From: Promethearchaeota archaeon
GTDB lineage: Archaea > Asgardarchaeota > Lokiarchaeia > Sigyniarchaeales > SOKP01
Direction of reading: 5' to 3'
Assembly: GCA_019057865.1 (NCBI GenBank)
Contig: JAHLWP010000005.1
Coordinates: 1 to 64,000, forward strand
DNA length: 64,000 nucleotides
The translations under genes were made by a program, and so were the position numbers. The notes below the pieces were generated by a model that saw nothing but the letters and a program-made list of their open reading frames with translations, did not search any database and was not told the origin of the DNA. Shown in pieces: positions 28,365 to 38,516 of this stretch. How positions within the stretch are numbered: the stretch's first letter is position 1; each line of letters starts with the position of its first letter.

Positions 28365-30644
28365 TTAAATTGCTACTTGAAAAATATTTTTTTCTATTAA
28401 TTTAAGAATAATTTCAAAATCTTTAGGACTGCAAGTTTTTTCAGGTATTAAATCTTTAGTATAAAAGGCATCAGTATTAGTCTTTTTGGTAATCGATATT
28501 GCATTATTAATAAAAGACTTCTCAGTTGGGCTTATTCTGATTTTGTCTAATTTATCTATATTAACAACTTTTAGTGGATATACAATTGAAACATTTAGGT
28601 GTTTCATAAGTAAATCCTCTATACCCTTAAACTTTCGAATATCTCCATTAAATTGATCAATCATATTCCCGTAATTCTTATAGATATCATAAGCTAGATC
28701 TTCAAGGGAATAGAGCAAGTATTTTGATGGACTTTCTTTCATTATTAAGATTAATCTAATATTTACGAATTCACTCACTAGTACAATTGAATCTTTATAT
28801 TCTAATTTTATAGTTTGAGATTGATTTTCAATTTTCATTAGTTCAATTCCAAATGAAGAAATGGCTTGCAAAAATCCAGAAATCAAAGTACCATTAAATT
28901 CTTTAATTGCAAATTTTTGTTCATAAATGCTTAATCCAGAATTCTTATTTGTCACAATAAGATAATCAAGGCTCATAATATCCATACATTTACTGAAAAT
29001 TTTCTGCTCTTCCTCAATTTTTCTGGTTCGAATCTTTTTAATTGTTCTGTATGATATAATGCTAAATGCTGATAATCCTACTGCAAGTAGGACAATTCCA
29101 AAAATAGTTAGTGGATCTAAGGTGAATGGGACTGATTGAACTATTATTTGGAATTTTTGAGTAATTACACCTGCATCCGTAGCATTATTCCAAAAAACAT
29201 AAGCCTTATAATTTCCCTCATGGGGATTAGATGGAAGTGTATAATTTAGTTTAAGATCCTCTGTTTCGATTGAATCTATTACATAAGTTTCATCTGGCTG
29301 AGCGGGATACCCTAAAGTATTAATTAACCTAAAAGTAATATTTCCTGGAGGAATTGGAGGCAGAACAGAAAATTGTATTTCTTGACCCGGGTTAAACTTT
29401 TCTTTTTGTACATCGTAAGGAAGTTGAATATTTGGAGAATTTGCTGTGATTTCCCAATCTGTATCCTCTATTATTGTATTATTTGGAAGAAATATAAAAT
29501 GATTTATTGGATCTTTTATAATATCACTTGTAATATTTTCCCATCCAGTTCCACTGTTTCTATATATAGTTATATTATACCAACTGTTTGGATAAATAAA
29601 TTTAATAGAATAATTACAATAATATCGTGAAATTTCAGGATTTAAAGTCCAAATATTGGCAGGATTCTCTTGAATGAATACAAAACCTTCGGTATTTAAG
29701 AAATTTTGTAATTTAATATGAAAACTTAGATTAAATAATAATTCAATTGATCGATTATTATAGATTGGTATATTAAAAACATCACTATTGGGAGAGATAT
29801 TTTTATTCACAGTAATACTTCCATTTCCACTAATTGGAAATAACGATCCATCAATATCTAATGTCATATTTATCTCTTCAGGATTAAATGATCTATCTAC
29901 TCTTTGGATTAGTTTATATAGAAGAGGTTTACCTACATCTTCTTCAGACCATACCCCGCCATCATAAACGGCTGTATGTAAATTGGTGTTTATAGATCCA
30001 CTACCATTAAATAACCAATTGTAATCTGATTTGTCAGTAGGAAAAGTTAATTCTGATCCGTTAATTACTAAATAATAGTTTCCTGGAGAGAGTGAGACTT
30101 CATATTCAAAAATTTGTTGATGCCAACCTGGAGTAGAAATATTTATTACGGTATTTCCTAGAATATTTTCATCTGGAGAATTGGTTGAAATATTATATCC
30201 TTGTATTTGAACATATACTGGTTTAACTGGAGTCCCAGTTATATAGCCATAGATATAAACACCAAATAGTATAGTAGGCTCAATAATATTGATTTCAACA
30301 CCATACCCTAATTTACCCCTTGAATCTATTCTATGAATACTTGTACCGCTTTCTTCAACGGGTTTTATTTCTTTACCTAATTTTACATCTGTAAAATTCA
30401 TTTCAATATATGTTATATTCCATGAAACACATGGTAATGAAATATCTATTGATCTTATTCCACTATTTGTATTTATATTATCTGCAAATTCAAGCATCGG
30501 GAAATTTGAATGGGTTTCAAGGATTTCATCATTATTCTGAGCATTAGCAAAATTAGTACTATATATTAAACTTAGGAATAAAAGTGTTATGAAAGCAAAT
30601 CCTATTATAAAATTTCTTGATTTATATACCTTTTTCAAATACAA
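28365..30644 (-). CDS. Membrane protein with ectodomain and cytoplasmic longin/roadblock-like domain (paralog 3, putative chimera)
   Basis: 759 aa; ectodomain resembles paralog 2, TM/cytoplasmic part resembles paralog 4. Confidence 0.75.
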   Translation of the reverse strand: MYLKKVYKSRNFIIGFAFITLLFLSLIYSTNFANAQNNDEILETHSNFPMLEFADNINTNSGIRSIDISLPCVSWNITYIEMNFTDVKLGKEIKPVEESGTSIHRIDSRGKLGYGVEINIIEPTILFGVYIYGYITGTPVKPVYVQIQGYNISTNSPDENILGNTVINISTPGWHQQIFEYEVSLSPGNYYLVINGSELTFPTDKSDYNWLFNGSGSINTNLHTAVYDGGVWSEEDVGKPLLYKLIQRVDRSFNPEEINMTLDIDGSLFPISGNGSITVNKNISPNSDVFNIPIYNNRSIELLFNLSFHIKLQNFLNTEGFVFIQENPANIWTLNPEISRYYCNYSIKFIYPNSWYNITIYRNSGTGWENITSDIIKDPINHFIFLPNNTIIEDTDWEITANSPNIQLPYDVQKEKFNPGQEIQFSVLPPIPPGNITFRLINTLGYPAQPDETYVIDSIETEDLKLNYTLPSNPHEGNYKAYVFWNNATDAGVITQKFQIIVQSVPFTLDPLTIFGIVLLAVGLSAFSIISYRTIKKIRTRKIEEEQKIFSKCMDIMSLDYLIVTNKNSGLSIYEQKFAIKEFNGTLISGFLQAISSFGIELMKIENQSQTIKLEYKDSIVLVSEFVNIRLILIMKESPSKYLLYSLEDLAYDIYKNYGNMIDQFNGDIRKFKGIEDLLMKHLNVSIVYPLKVVNIDKLDKIRISPTEKSFINNAISITKKTNTDAFYTKDLIPEKTCSPKDFEIILKLIEKNIFQVAI

Positions 30645-30701
30645 ATCCCTGAAGATTTTAGATTATACAAAAATGTTATCAAGAAATATAATTTCAATTA
30701 A

Positions 30702-30739
30702 TCTATTTAAATATTGATTTTATTACTTATAGGATTCAT
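30702..30739 (-). promoter_or_regulatory. Conserved upstream element (BRE/TATA-like) of paralog 3
   Basis: tctatttaaatattgattttattacttataggattcat. Confidence 0.5.
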
Positions 30740-30782
30740 CGACAATAAGTCGTATTTACTCAAAATCGAAGAATTGGAGGGA

Positions 30783-33071
30783 TTAATAAACTTGAAAAAT
30801 ATTTTTCTCTATTAATTTAAGAATGAGTTCAATATCTTTGGGACTGCAAGTTTTTTCAGGTATTAAGTCTTTAATATAAAAGAATTCAGTACTACTTTTA
30901 TTCATAATTGATATTGCAGTATTTATAACAGACTTTTCAGCGGGGTTAATTCTAATTTTCTCTAATTTATCTATATTAACAAGTTTTAGAGGATATACTA
31001 TTGAAACATTTAGGTGCTTTATAAGTAAATCCTCTATACCCTTAAATTGTCGAATATCTCCATTAAATTGATCAATCATATTCCCGTAATTCTTATAAGT
31101 ATCATAAGCTAGATCTTCAAGGGAATAGAGCAAGTATTTTGATGGACTTTCTTTCATTATTAAAATTAATCTAACATTTACAAATTCACTCATTAATACA
31201 ATTGAATCTTTATATTCTAATTTTATAGTCTGAGATTGATTTTCAACTTTCATTAGTTCAATTCCAAATGAAGAAAGAGCTTGTAGAAACCCAGAAATTA
31301 AAGTTCCATTTAAATCTTTACTTGTAAATTTTTGTTCATAAACACTTAATCCAGATCTCTTATTTGTTACAATAAGATAATCTAAGTTCATAATGTCCAT
31401 ACATTTACTGAAGATTTTCTGCTCGTCCTCAATTTTTCTGGTTCGAATCTTTTTAATTGTTCTATATGATAAAATACTGAATGCTGATAATCCTACTGCA
31501 AGTAGGACAATTCCAAAAATGGTCAGCGGATCCATGGTGAATGGGACTGATGGAACTATTATTTGGAATTCTTGAGATTGAACTCCTGCATCTGTTTCAT
31601 CATTCCAATAAATCTCTATAGTGTATTCTCCTTCACGGAAACTTGTTGGTATTATAAATGAAAATAAAATTTCGTCTGAAGTCACTTCTCTATTTAATTC
31701 AATAATCTCGATAAAATTTCCTGGTTTTATTAAAATAAATGTAAGATTGCCTTGTATTATTGGAACTTCAACTGAAAATTGTAGGTCTTGTTCTGGTTTA
31801 TATTCAGAAAATAGTCCCTTTATCTCGAAATAAATATTCGGTGAATTTGCTGTGATTTTCCAGTCTGCTTCCTCTATTGTTATATTGTTTGGAAGAATGA
31901 TTATATGATATAATGGATCTATTATAATATCTGAAGTAATATTTTCCCAACCAGTTCCAGTATCCCTATATATAGTTAAATTTTGCCAACTTGCAGGATA
32001 TTCAAATTTAACTGTATAATTAGATGAAAACCTAGAAAACTCAGGAAAAATATTCCATTCATTATTAGAATCTGAAATTATTACAGAACCTTCTGAAAGA
32101 AAGGTGTTTCTTAAATTAATGCTATATTTAACGTTAAAACCTAAATCAGACATTAAATTATTTGTAATTGGAATAGATATTACATCAGTATTCAGAGAAA
32201 AGTTCATATTTAAATTTAGATTTCCAGTTCCATAACTACTACCATTTATAATTGGGAAATAATTTTTATCTATTTCAGCAGACATATTAATCTCTTCTGG
32301 AAAAACTTCTTTTGTAATTTTTTGATCTAATTTGTATAGAAACGTTTCTCCAGTTATACCATTTACCCAATCTATATCATATCCCCATGAAAATAAATTT
32401 GGATTATTTGGATTAATATCATTGATTTCCCAATAATATTTTGCCCCATCAGAAGGACCCATTTCTAAACCATTCACAATTAAATAATAATATCCTTTAG
32501 TGATATGTATAGAAGAAGGAAAACTTTGGGAATACCATTTTGTTTCACTTGACATATTTAATACAACTGATCCATAAACTGTTTCATTTGGTTTATTTGT
32601 TGGATTATCATAGCCATTTATTTGAACTTTTATAGTAGTTGTTGTAGCTGGGTTAGATTCATACCCATAAATTTGCACTCCAAAAACATCAGTAGGCTCT
32701 GTAATATTAATTTGGATTGCATATGCTTTATCCCATTTATCTAATTCTCTCGAATGACCAACTCCAATGCTTTCAATTTCTCGTATCTCACGTTTAAATT
32801 CAATATTCGTAAAATTTAACTCAATATTAGTAAGATCCCACTTAGATGAATTTAATGGAATCTCAATTGAACTAACATTGTTAATGTTATCTCTAATATT
32901 CGCGTATTCAGTCATTTCAAAATTAAGATTAATTGGCGGAGATTCGCCATTAATTTGAGCGTTGGAAAAAGTTATGAGATTATTTAAAAAAAATAGAAAT
33001 GATAATAAAACTAATATGATTACAACAACGTTTTTTGATTTTGATATAGCTTTTTCCATAAAATTGATCAA
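30783..33071 (-). CDS. Membrane protein with ectodomain and cytoplasmic longin/roadblock-like domain (paralog 4)
   Basis: 762 aa; FTMDPLTIFGIVLLAVGLSAFSILSYRTIKKIRTRKIEDEQKIFSKCMDIMNLDYLIVTNKRSGLSVYEQKF. Confidence 0.75.
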   Translation of the reverse strand: MINFMEKAISKSKNVVVIILVLLSFLFFLNNLITFSNAQINGESPPINLNFEMTEYANIRDNINNVSSIEIPLNSSKWDLTNIELNFTNIEFKREIREIESIGVGHSRELDKWDKAYAIQINITEPTDVFGVQIYGYESNPATTTTIKVQINGYDNPTNKPNETVYGSVVLNMSSETKWYSQSFPSSIHITKGYYYLIVNGLEMGPSDGAKYYWEINDINPNNPNLFSWGYDIDWVNGITGETFLYKLDQKITKEVFPEEINMSAEIDKNYFPIINGSSYGTGNLNLNMNFSLNTDVISIPITNNLMSDLGFNVKYSINLRNTFLSEGSVIISDSNNEWNIFPEFSRFSSNYTVKFEYPASWQNLTIYRDTGTGWENITSDIIIDPLYHIIILPNNITIEEADWKITANSPNIYFEIKGLFSEYKPEQDLQFSVEVPIIQGNLTFILIKPGNFIEIIELNREVTSDEILFSFIIPTSFREGEYTIEIYWNDETDAGVQSQEFQIIVPSVPFTMDPLTIFGIVLLAVGLSAFSILSYRTIKKIRTRKIEDEQKIFSKCMDIMNLDYLIVTNKRSGLSVYEQKFTSKDLNGTLISGFLQALSSFGIELMKVENQSQTIKLEYKDSIVLMSEFVNVRLILIMKESPSKYLLYSLEDLAYDTYKNYGNMIDQFNGDIRQFKGIEDLLIKHLNVSIVYPLKLVNIDKLEKIRINPAEKSVINTAISIMNKSSTEFFYIKDLIPEKTCSPKDIELILKLIEKNIFQVY

Positions 33072-33436
33072 TAAATATATTTTATTATGAAAAATCCTTG
33101 GTTAAGTCTTAATACAGAAACCCTTCATATAAAAAAATCCGTAATAATTTATAAATTTATGTAAGATTTATTGACTTTTTTCATATGACTTATTAGAAAT
33201 TCAACTTTTGAGGAAGAGAGATAATTTTCTTAGAGTTCTTTACTGTACTGTAATTTAACGCTAGGATAAGAATGAAAATCTTAGGTAATAAAGATTCTAA
33301 GGAAATTGAATTCAATAAAATGAATAAATATTAACAATTTTGAATTAATTTTTAAAGGATCTGCTATTTTAAATGATTTAACAAATACACTTTATAATTT
33401 CTAGATATTTAGAAATTCCACACGAATTAAAGTGAT

Positions 33437-33820
33437 ATGGATATGATAAACACTATATTATTAATAATTGGAGCTGTTTTTGTGTTATTGTGGGGAATAA
33501 GTCATTTATTTCCAACTAAATCAGTTGTAAAAGATTTTGGTGATATCTCTCAAGACAATAAATATATAATTACAATGGAATGGATTATTGAAGGTTTTAC
33601 GCTTATCTTTATTGGATTACTAGTATTATTGGTTACTCTATTGGGAGGACCTGAAGAAGCAGTCTCAAAATTAGTATATTGGATTTGTTCTGTAATGTTA
33701 TTTGGTTTAGCAATTCTTTCTTTGTTTACTGGTGCGAAAGTAGCTTTTATTGTTTTTAAACTCTGTCCAGTCATTTTTACAATATCCGGGATTTTAATAT
33801 TAGCAGGAAGTCTTTTATAG
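33437..33820 (+). CDS. Small multi-TM membrane protein
   Basis: 127 aa, about four TM segments. Confidence 0.65.
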   Translation: MDMINTILLIIGAVFVLLWGISHLFPTKSVVKDFGDISQDNKYIITMEWIIEGFTLIFIGLLVLLVTLLGGPEEAVSKLVYWICSVMLFGLAILSLFTGAKVAFIVFKLCPVIFTISGILILAGSLL

Positions 33821-33854
33821 AAAAATCTTATTTAATATTTCTCAATCTTTTTTT

Positions 33855-35378
33855 TTATGTAGCTGCTATTCTTTTGGGAACTTTAGTCTGGGCTTTTAGA
33901 TTTTCATGTAATACTTTATTTACTAGTTTGAATCTAATATCCTTATAGTTATTATCATACCATAGATTATTTAGTTCATTAGGATCATTTTTACGATCAT
34001 ATATATCCCCAAAATTACTCATTCCTTCGTAAATTGTTATTTTATAATTTTCGGTTATTAAATGTCTTAAACGTGCTTCAAGAGGTCCTATTTCTTCATC
34101 ATTTTCTATAAATATACTGTCTTTGACTTTTTCATTTGGATTTTTTAATATAGGATTTATATCAAAACCCTGCATATCTGGAGGTTGGTGTCGTTCAGGA
34201 ATGTTTAAAGTATTTAAAATTGTCTTAGGATAATCAATTGAACTTACTAATGAATCAGATACAGCTGGCTTTGTTAACCCTGGTACTTTCCATATCAATG
34301 GAAGTTGCAGTACTCCATTGAATGGGCAAGGTCCCTTAAATAATAAACCATGATCCCCCATTAAATCTCCATGATCGCTCATGAAAACAACAATTGTGTT
34401 ATCTGAGTAACCTAGTTTGTCCAGTGCGGCTAATATTTGTCCTATAGTGTAATCAACATATGAAACTGCTGCATATGTTAATGCAGTAATTTTACGAACT
34501 TCTTCCTCTGATGATTCACGTAGGAAAGCTTTTTTAAATGGGGGATTCTTCAAATGAGGTCCTAAGAACTTATGACCGTATAAATTTCTAATATCAGTAA
34601 AATTTGGAGGAAGTTTAACTTTATCAGGTTTATACATATCTCGATATTGTTGGGGGGGAAATAAGGGGTAATGTGGGTCTGGAAAGGAGCAATGTAAATA
34701 AAAGGGTTTATTTCCATAGTCTCCATTAGCATATCTTTCCAAAAATGCAATAGTTCGTTCTTTCACATATGTAGTATTGTATAATTCTTCAGGAATCTCA
34801 TCACAAAATAAACTAAATAGATTATCATAGTTTTGAACTCTCTTTTTCATTCTATTCGCTTGCTCTGGTGATTTTTCTTCTAACCACTGAAGATAATGGC
34901 CTGAACAGACCGAACCATTTCCAGAAACTACTTCCACTTCTTGATATCCATAATAAGGAAGAGGAAAATTTTCTCTAACAGGATAATTTTTATCTCTCTT
35001 AATAGCCCAATCAGTTATGCTTTCTGCTGATCTACTCTTATGACGAAATGGTCCAAGCCAATATTGATGGTGTATTTTACCAATAGCTGCTGTATACCAC
35101 CCCCTTTTATTTAATGTTTGAATAATTGTTGGAATGGTGAGTCGTAAATTTATGCCATTACTTCTAACACCATGCACATTAGGATAAACGCCTGTGGCTA
35201 ATGTAGCTCGATTAGGCATGCATATTGGGTTAGTACAGAAATGGTTTGTAAACCTTATTCCCTCATTTGCCAATCTATCAAGATTCGGTGTCTTTATAAT
35301 CAGATTTCCGGTACATCCTAAATGATCTGCTCTTTGAGCATCAGTAATTAGAAATAATACATTCAATTTTTCACTCAT
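33855..35378 (-). CDS. Type I sulfatase
   Basis: 507 aa; LFLITDAQRADHLGCTGN, CMPNRATLATGVYPNVHGV (C-x-P-x-R), GKIHHQ, FMSDHGDLMGDHGLLFKG. Confidence 0.92.
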   Translation of the reverse strand: MSEKLNVLFLITDAQRADHLGCTGNLIIKTPNLDRLANEGIRFTNHFCTNPICMPNRATLATGVYPNVHGVRSNGINLRLTIPTIIQTLNKRGWYTAAIGKIHHQYWLGPFRHKSRSAESITDWAIKRDKNYPVRENFPLPYYGYQEVEVVSGNGSVCSGHYLQWLEEKSPEQANRMKKRVQNYDNLFSLFCDEIPEELYNTTYVKERTIAFLERYANGDYGNKPFYLHCSFPDPHYPLFPPQQYRDMYKPDKVKLPPNFTDIRNLYGHKFLGPHLKNPPFKKAFLRESSEEEVRKITALTYAAVSYVDYTIGQILAALDKLGYSDNTIVVFMSDHGDLMGDHGLLFKGPCPFNGVLQLPLIWKVPGLTKPAVSDSLVSSIDYPKTILNTLNIPERHQPPDMQGFDINPILKNPNEKVKDSIFIENDEEIGPLEARLRHLITENYKITIYEGMSNFGDIYDRKNDPNELNNLWYDNNYKDIRFKLVNKVLHENLKAQTKVPKRIAAT

Positions 35379-35414
35379 TATCTTTACTCTAATTTTTCGA
35401 AATATATAATTTTC

Positions 35415-35585
35415 TTAATTCAAAATTCTCACAAAGAGAGATAAATAAGATGTTGTTAGACCAGTAGAATGAAGTCCGCATAGATCTTCTGCTATTTGAA
35501 TAATATCGTTAGTTTTATTATCTTCAGTTAAATGGTGTTTTTGTAAAACTAATTTATAAATTTGAATTAAATCGAAAGCGTCCAT
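35415..35585 (-). pseudogene. N-terminal remnant of a winged-helix DNA-binding (HTH_42/YcaQ-like) protein
   Basis: Manual translation MDAFDLIQIYKLVLQKHHLTEDNKTNDIIQIAEDLCGLHSTGLTTSYLSLFVRILN-stop; family motif xxDLxGLHATxxxTPYLSLxxRx. Confidence 0.65.
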
Positions 35586-35635
35586 ATGATATCACCTGGT
35601 AATATTATCATTAAAAATAAAAAAATTGATGAAAA

Positions 35636-36202
35636 TTAAGATTTAATTTTTTTAAGCACAAAAGCAATATTTCTACCTAATCTCTCAAATGTTCGTATAC
35701 CCTCCTCGTCATTCAATACATCTCCCGGATCCCCCCCAACTCCAAGATTCCAATAACTCGAACCAACAACTATCATTTGCTTTATCAAGAAAAAATAGTT
35801 AATACTAGAGAATACATGAACTGCTCCTGCTCGTCTAACGGCAACCACAGCAGCACCAACTTTATGTTTTAAATGTCTTCCTGTTGCATATCCTGCTCTT
35901 TCTATTAATGCTTTTGTACTTGTAGTTAGATTTGAGAAATAAGTTGGTGATCCAATGATAATCCCATCTGCTTCAAGCATTTTTTTAATATAGTCATTCA
36001 TTTTATCTCCAGGTAAAACACATTTTTGATCATCATTATCAATACATTCTAAACAAGCTGTACATCCTTGTAACTTATCCATACCAATCCAATTATAATC
36101 ACACTCAATTCCAGCAGCTTTTAGCTCATCCATAACGATATTAAGGCAGTGATATGTATTTCCTTCTTTTCTTGGACTTCCGTTAAATAATACTACTTTC
36201 AC
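35636..36202 (-). CDS. NADPH-dependent FMN reductase / iron-sulfur flavoprotein family
   Basis: 188 aa; LFNGSPRKEGNTYHCL, CTACLECIDNDDQKC, IIGSPTYFSNLTTSTKALIERAG. Confidence 0.88.
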   Translation of the reverse strand: MKVVLFNGSPRKEGNTYHCLNIVMDELKAAGIECDYNWIGMDKLQGCTACLECIDNDDQKCVLPGDKMNDYIKKMLEADGIIIGSPTYFSNLTTSTKALIERAGYATGRHLKHKVGAAVVAVRRAGAVHVFSSINYFFLIKQMIVVGSSYWNLGVGGDPGDVLNDEEGIRTFERLGRNIAFVLKKIKS

Positions 36203-36323
36203 TTTTAGTTCCCCTAAATAATTAGCAAATTAATTTTCAATAATTATTATAATACTATTAATTTTTTTGAAAAATCAATTATCACATTCAAAAAAAGGAA
36301 AAAAAGGATTTATTTATCAAAAC

Positions 36324-37067
36324 CTACTTTTCTCTTAGAAGTAATCGTTCCATCCATTTTGGTAACATGAAACCCCCATAAAATTCGATAGAACTCGAGA
36401 TTAAGATCAATCTAGCTACAATTAGTATGATAATCGAAATACCACTTAAAATTTCTAATACAGAGCCCAAAACGAAAGAAATAAAAGCAGCAAAAAGTAA
36501 TTTTCCTTTTAATCTGATTTCGGGACTTTTAGATTTTAAAGATTGTCGAGCAAATAAGATTCCCGTTAATAAAACAATGACAACAAGGAAAAGTTGGTAA
36601 GCAGTAACGAAGAACTCATATTCAGCGTCAACAGGGCTAGTAACTTCTCCTATTTTTGTATAATCAATAAAAACTATTGAGAAAAACACTATTTCGAAAA
36701 CAATTCCAATAATTCCAAAAATTATTAAAATTGTTTTCTGATTTTTTTTATAGAGAAGGTCTGTAAAGGCAATCATCCAAATAAAAGCTGTTATTGGTAA
36801 TGGTACAACTCCTATTATGAAATAAAATGGGGGTGCTGACATATAACCATCACCACCAGTTATTAATGCGACTAAAAATGAAGAGGAACTCGCATACCAA
36901 CTGGATACAATTCCAAGCCAGACAAGACCGACGAGTAATATCGTTCTATTTTTAGATTTAGGATATTTTGAGATAATGGTTATACCAATTACTACTGATA
37001 CAATAGCAAATATTAAGCTAAAAATTCCATTTAAAAATTCGTCTGGGGTTAACGTCAAAAATATCAC
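36324..37067 (-). CDS. Seven-TM-like integral membrane protein
   Basis: 247 aa with about seven hydrophobic segments. Confidence 0.6.
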   Translation of the reverse strand: MIFLTLTPDEFLNGIFSLIFAIVSVVIGITIISKYPKSKNRTILLVGLVWLGIVSSWYASSSSFLVALITGGDGYMSAPPFYFIIGVVPLPITAFIWMIAFTDLLYKKNQKTILIIFGIIGIVFEIVFFSIVFIDYTKIGEVTSPVDAEYEFFVTAYQLFLVVIVLLTGILFARQSLKSKSPEIRLKGKLLFAAFISFVLGSVLEILSGISIIILIVARLILISSSIEFYGGFMLPKWMERLLLREK

Positions 37068-37212
37068 TTTTTTTGCAATTCTGTAAAAATATAATTAATT
37101 GAATTAATATATATGATAAAATAATTAATAAGCTTATATCATATATTTAACATAAATTATTTTAGAGCTATTTTTCATATATTTTCATATAATAAAGAAT
37201 TTATTCAAATCC

Positions 37213-38460
37213 ATGAATTCTATTATGGTTAAACGTCCTGAATTACTTGCGCCAATCCAAGAATGGAGCTCATTAAAAGCAGTAGGAGGGATAGCAGATG
37301 CTATATATTTTGGAGTAAAGAAATATAGCATGCGCGCAAAGGCAAAAAACTTTAGGAGAGTAGATTTAAGAAAAATTACAGAGTTTTGTCATAACCAAAA
37401 TCCACCTATGAAAGCTTATTTAACTACAAATATTTTAATTTATGATTCCGAACTACAGGATTTGGAAAACTTGATCTTAGAAGCTAAAGAAGCAGACATT
37501 GATGCAATAATTGCTCATGATCTTGCTGTACTCAGAATTGCTAAACAATATAAGATAGATTTTCATATATCAACTCAGGCAAATGTATCTAACATTGAAG
37601 CAGCAAAATTTTATGAAGAATTGGGCGCTGAAAGAATTATTTTAGCAAGAGAACTCTCTTTAAAGCAAATAAAGCTTATAAAACATCACTTATCAAAAAC
37701 TAAGATTGAATGTTTTGTTCACGGTTCGATGTGTACTTCAATTTCAGGAAGATGTTATTTTTCTGCTACTATTTGTGATTCTGAAGAATTTTCTGCAAAT
37801 CGAGGAAATTGCGTCCAACCATGTCGAAGAGAATGGCGAGTTATTGACGATGAGAATAATGAATTCATTTACGATGGTCAAATGTTTTTAAACACAAAAG
37901 ATTTATGTATGATTGAATACATTCCTCAACTTATTGATGCGAATATTGACGCTTTTAAAATAGAAGGTAGAATGAAGGATCCACTTTATGTTAAAACAGT
38001 TACAGAATGTTATAAAGAAGCTCTTGATAGTTTTTTTAATGGAACTTATACAAAAGAAAGAATTAAAAATTGGCTTCAAAGATTATCCAAAGTGTATAAT
38101 CGGGGTTTTCATACTGGATTTTATTTTAGAAAACCTACTATTGAAGATATTCAATTAGAGCAAAGAGGTAATATCTCACCTTATAAAAAACATTATCTTG
38201 GAAAAATTTTATCTTTTGATAAGACTAGTAAAACAGCCAATGTTCTGCTTGAGAGTTTAGAAGTACCATTAAAATTAGGAAATGAAATTATAATTATTGG
38301 AAATAACACTTATTTAACTGAAACCATAAAAAAAATGATTTATAAAGGTGAGAAAATCAAGAGTATTGTAAGGAAAAGATATAGTGATCCAGTAAAAATT
38401 AACTTACGTATTGATAATTGCGAGGCAAACGATAAAATTTATATCATTTCAAAAACATAA
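37213..38460 (+). CDS. Peptidase U32 family protein
   Basis: 415 aa; RPELLAPIQEWSSLKAVGGIADAIYFGVKKYSMRA, ECFVHGSMCTSISGRCYFSA, NRGNCVQPCRREW. Confidence 0.9.
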   Translation: MNSIMVKRPELLAPIQEWSSLKAVGGIADAIYFGVKKYSMRAKAKNFRRVDLRKITEFCHNQNPPMKAYLTTNILIYDSELQDLENLILEAKEADIDAIIAHDLAVLRIAKQYKIDFHISTQANVSNIEAAKFYEELGAERIILARELSLKQIKLIKHHLSKTKIECFVHGSMCTSISGRCYFSATICDSEEFSANRGNCVQPCRREWRVIDDENNEFIYDGQMFLNTKDLCMIEYIPQLIDANIDAFKIEGRMKDPLYVKTVTECYKEALDSFFNGTYTKERIKNWLQRLSKVYNRGFHTGFYFRKPTIEDIQLEQRGNISPYKKHYLGKILSFDKTSKTANVLLESLEVPLKLGNEIIIIGNNTYLTETIKKMIYKGEKIKSIVRKRYSDPVKINLRIDNCEANDKIYIISKT

Positions 38461-38516
38461 TCAAATGATTTTTTCAGACTCCAATCTAATTAGAGAAAAT
38501 ATTATCAGGTATAATT

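Noticed and set aside
28365-33071. Mobile element behind the paralog array
   Set aside because: No transposase, terminal inverted repeats or target duplications; tandem gene duplication explains it
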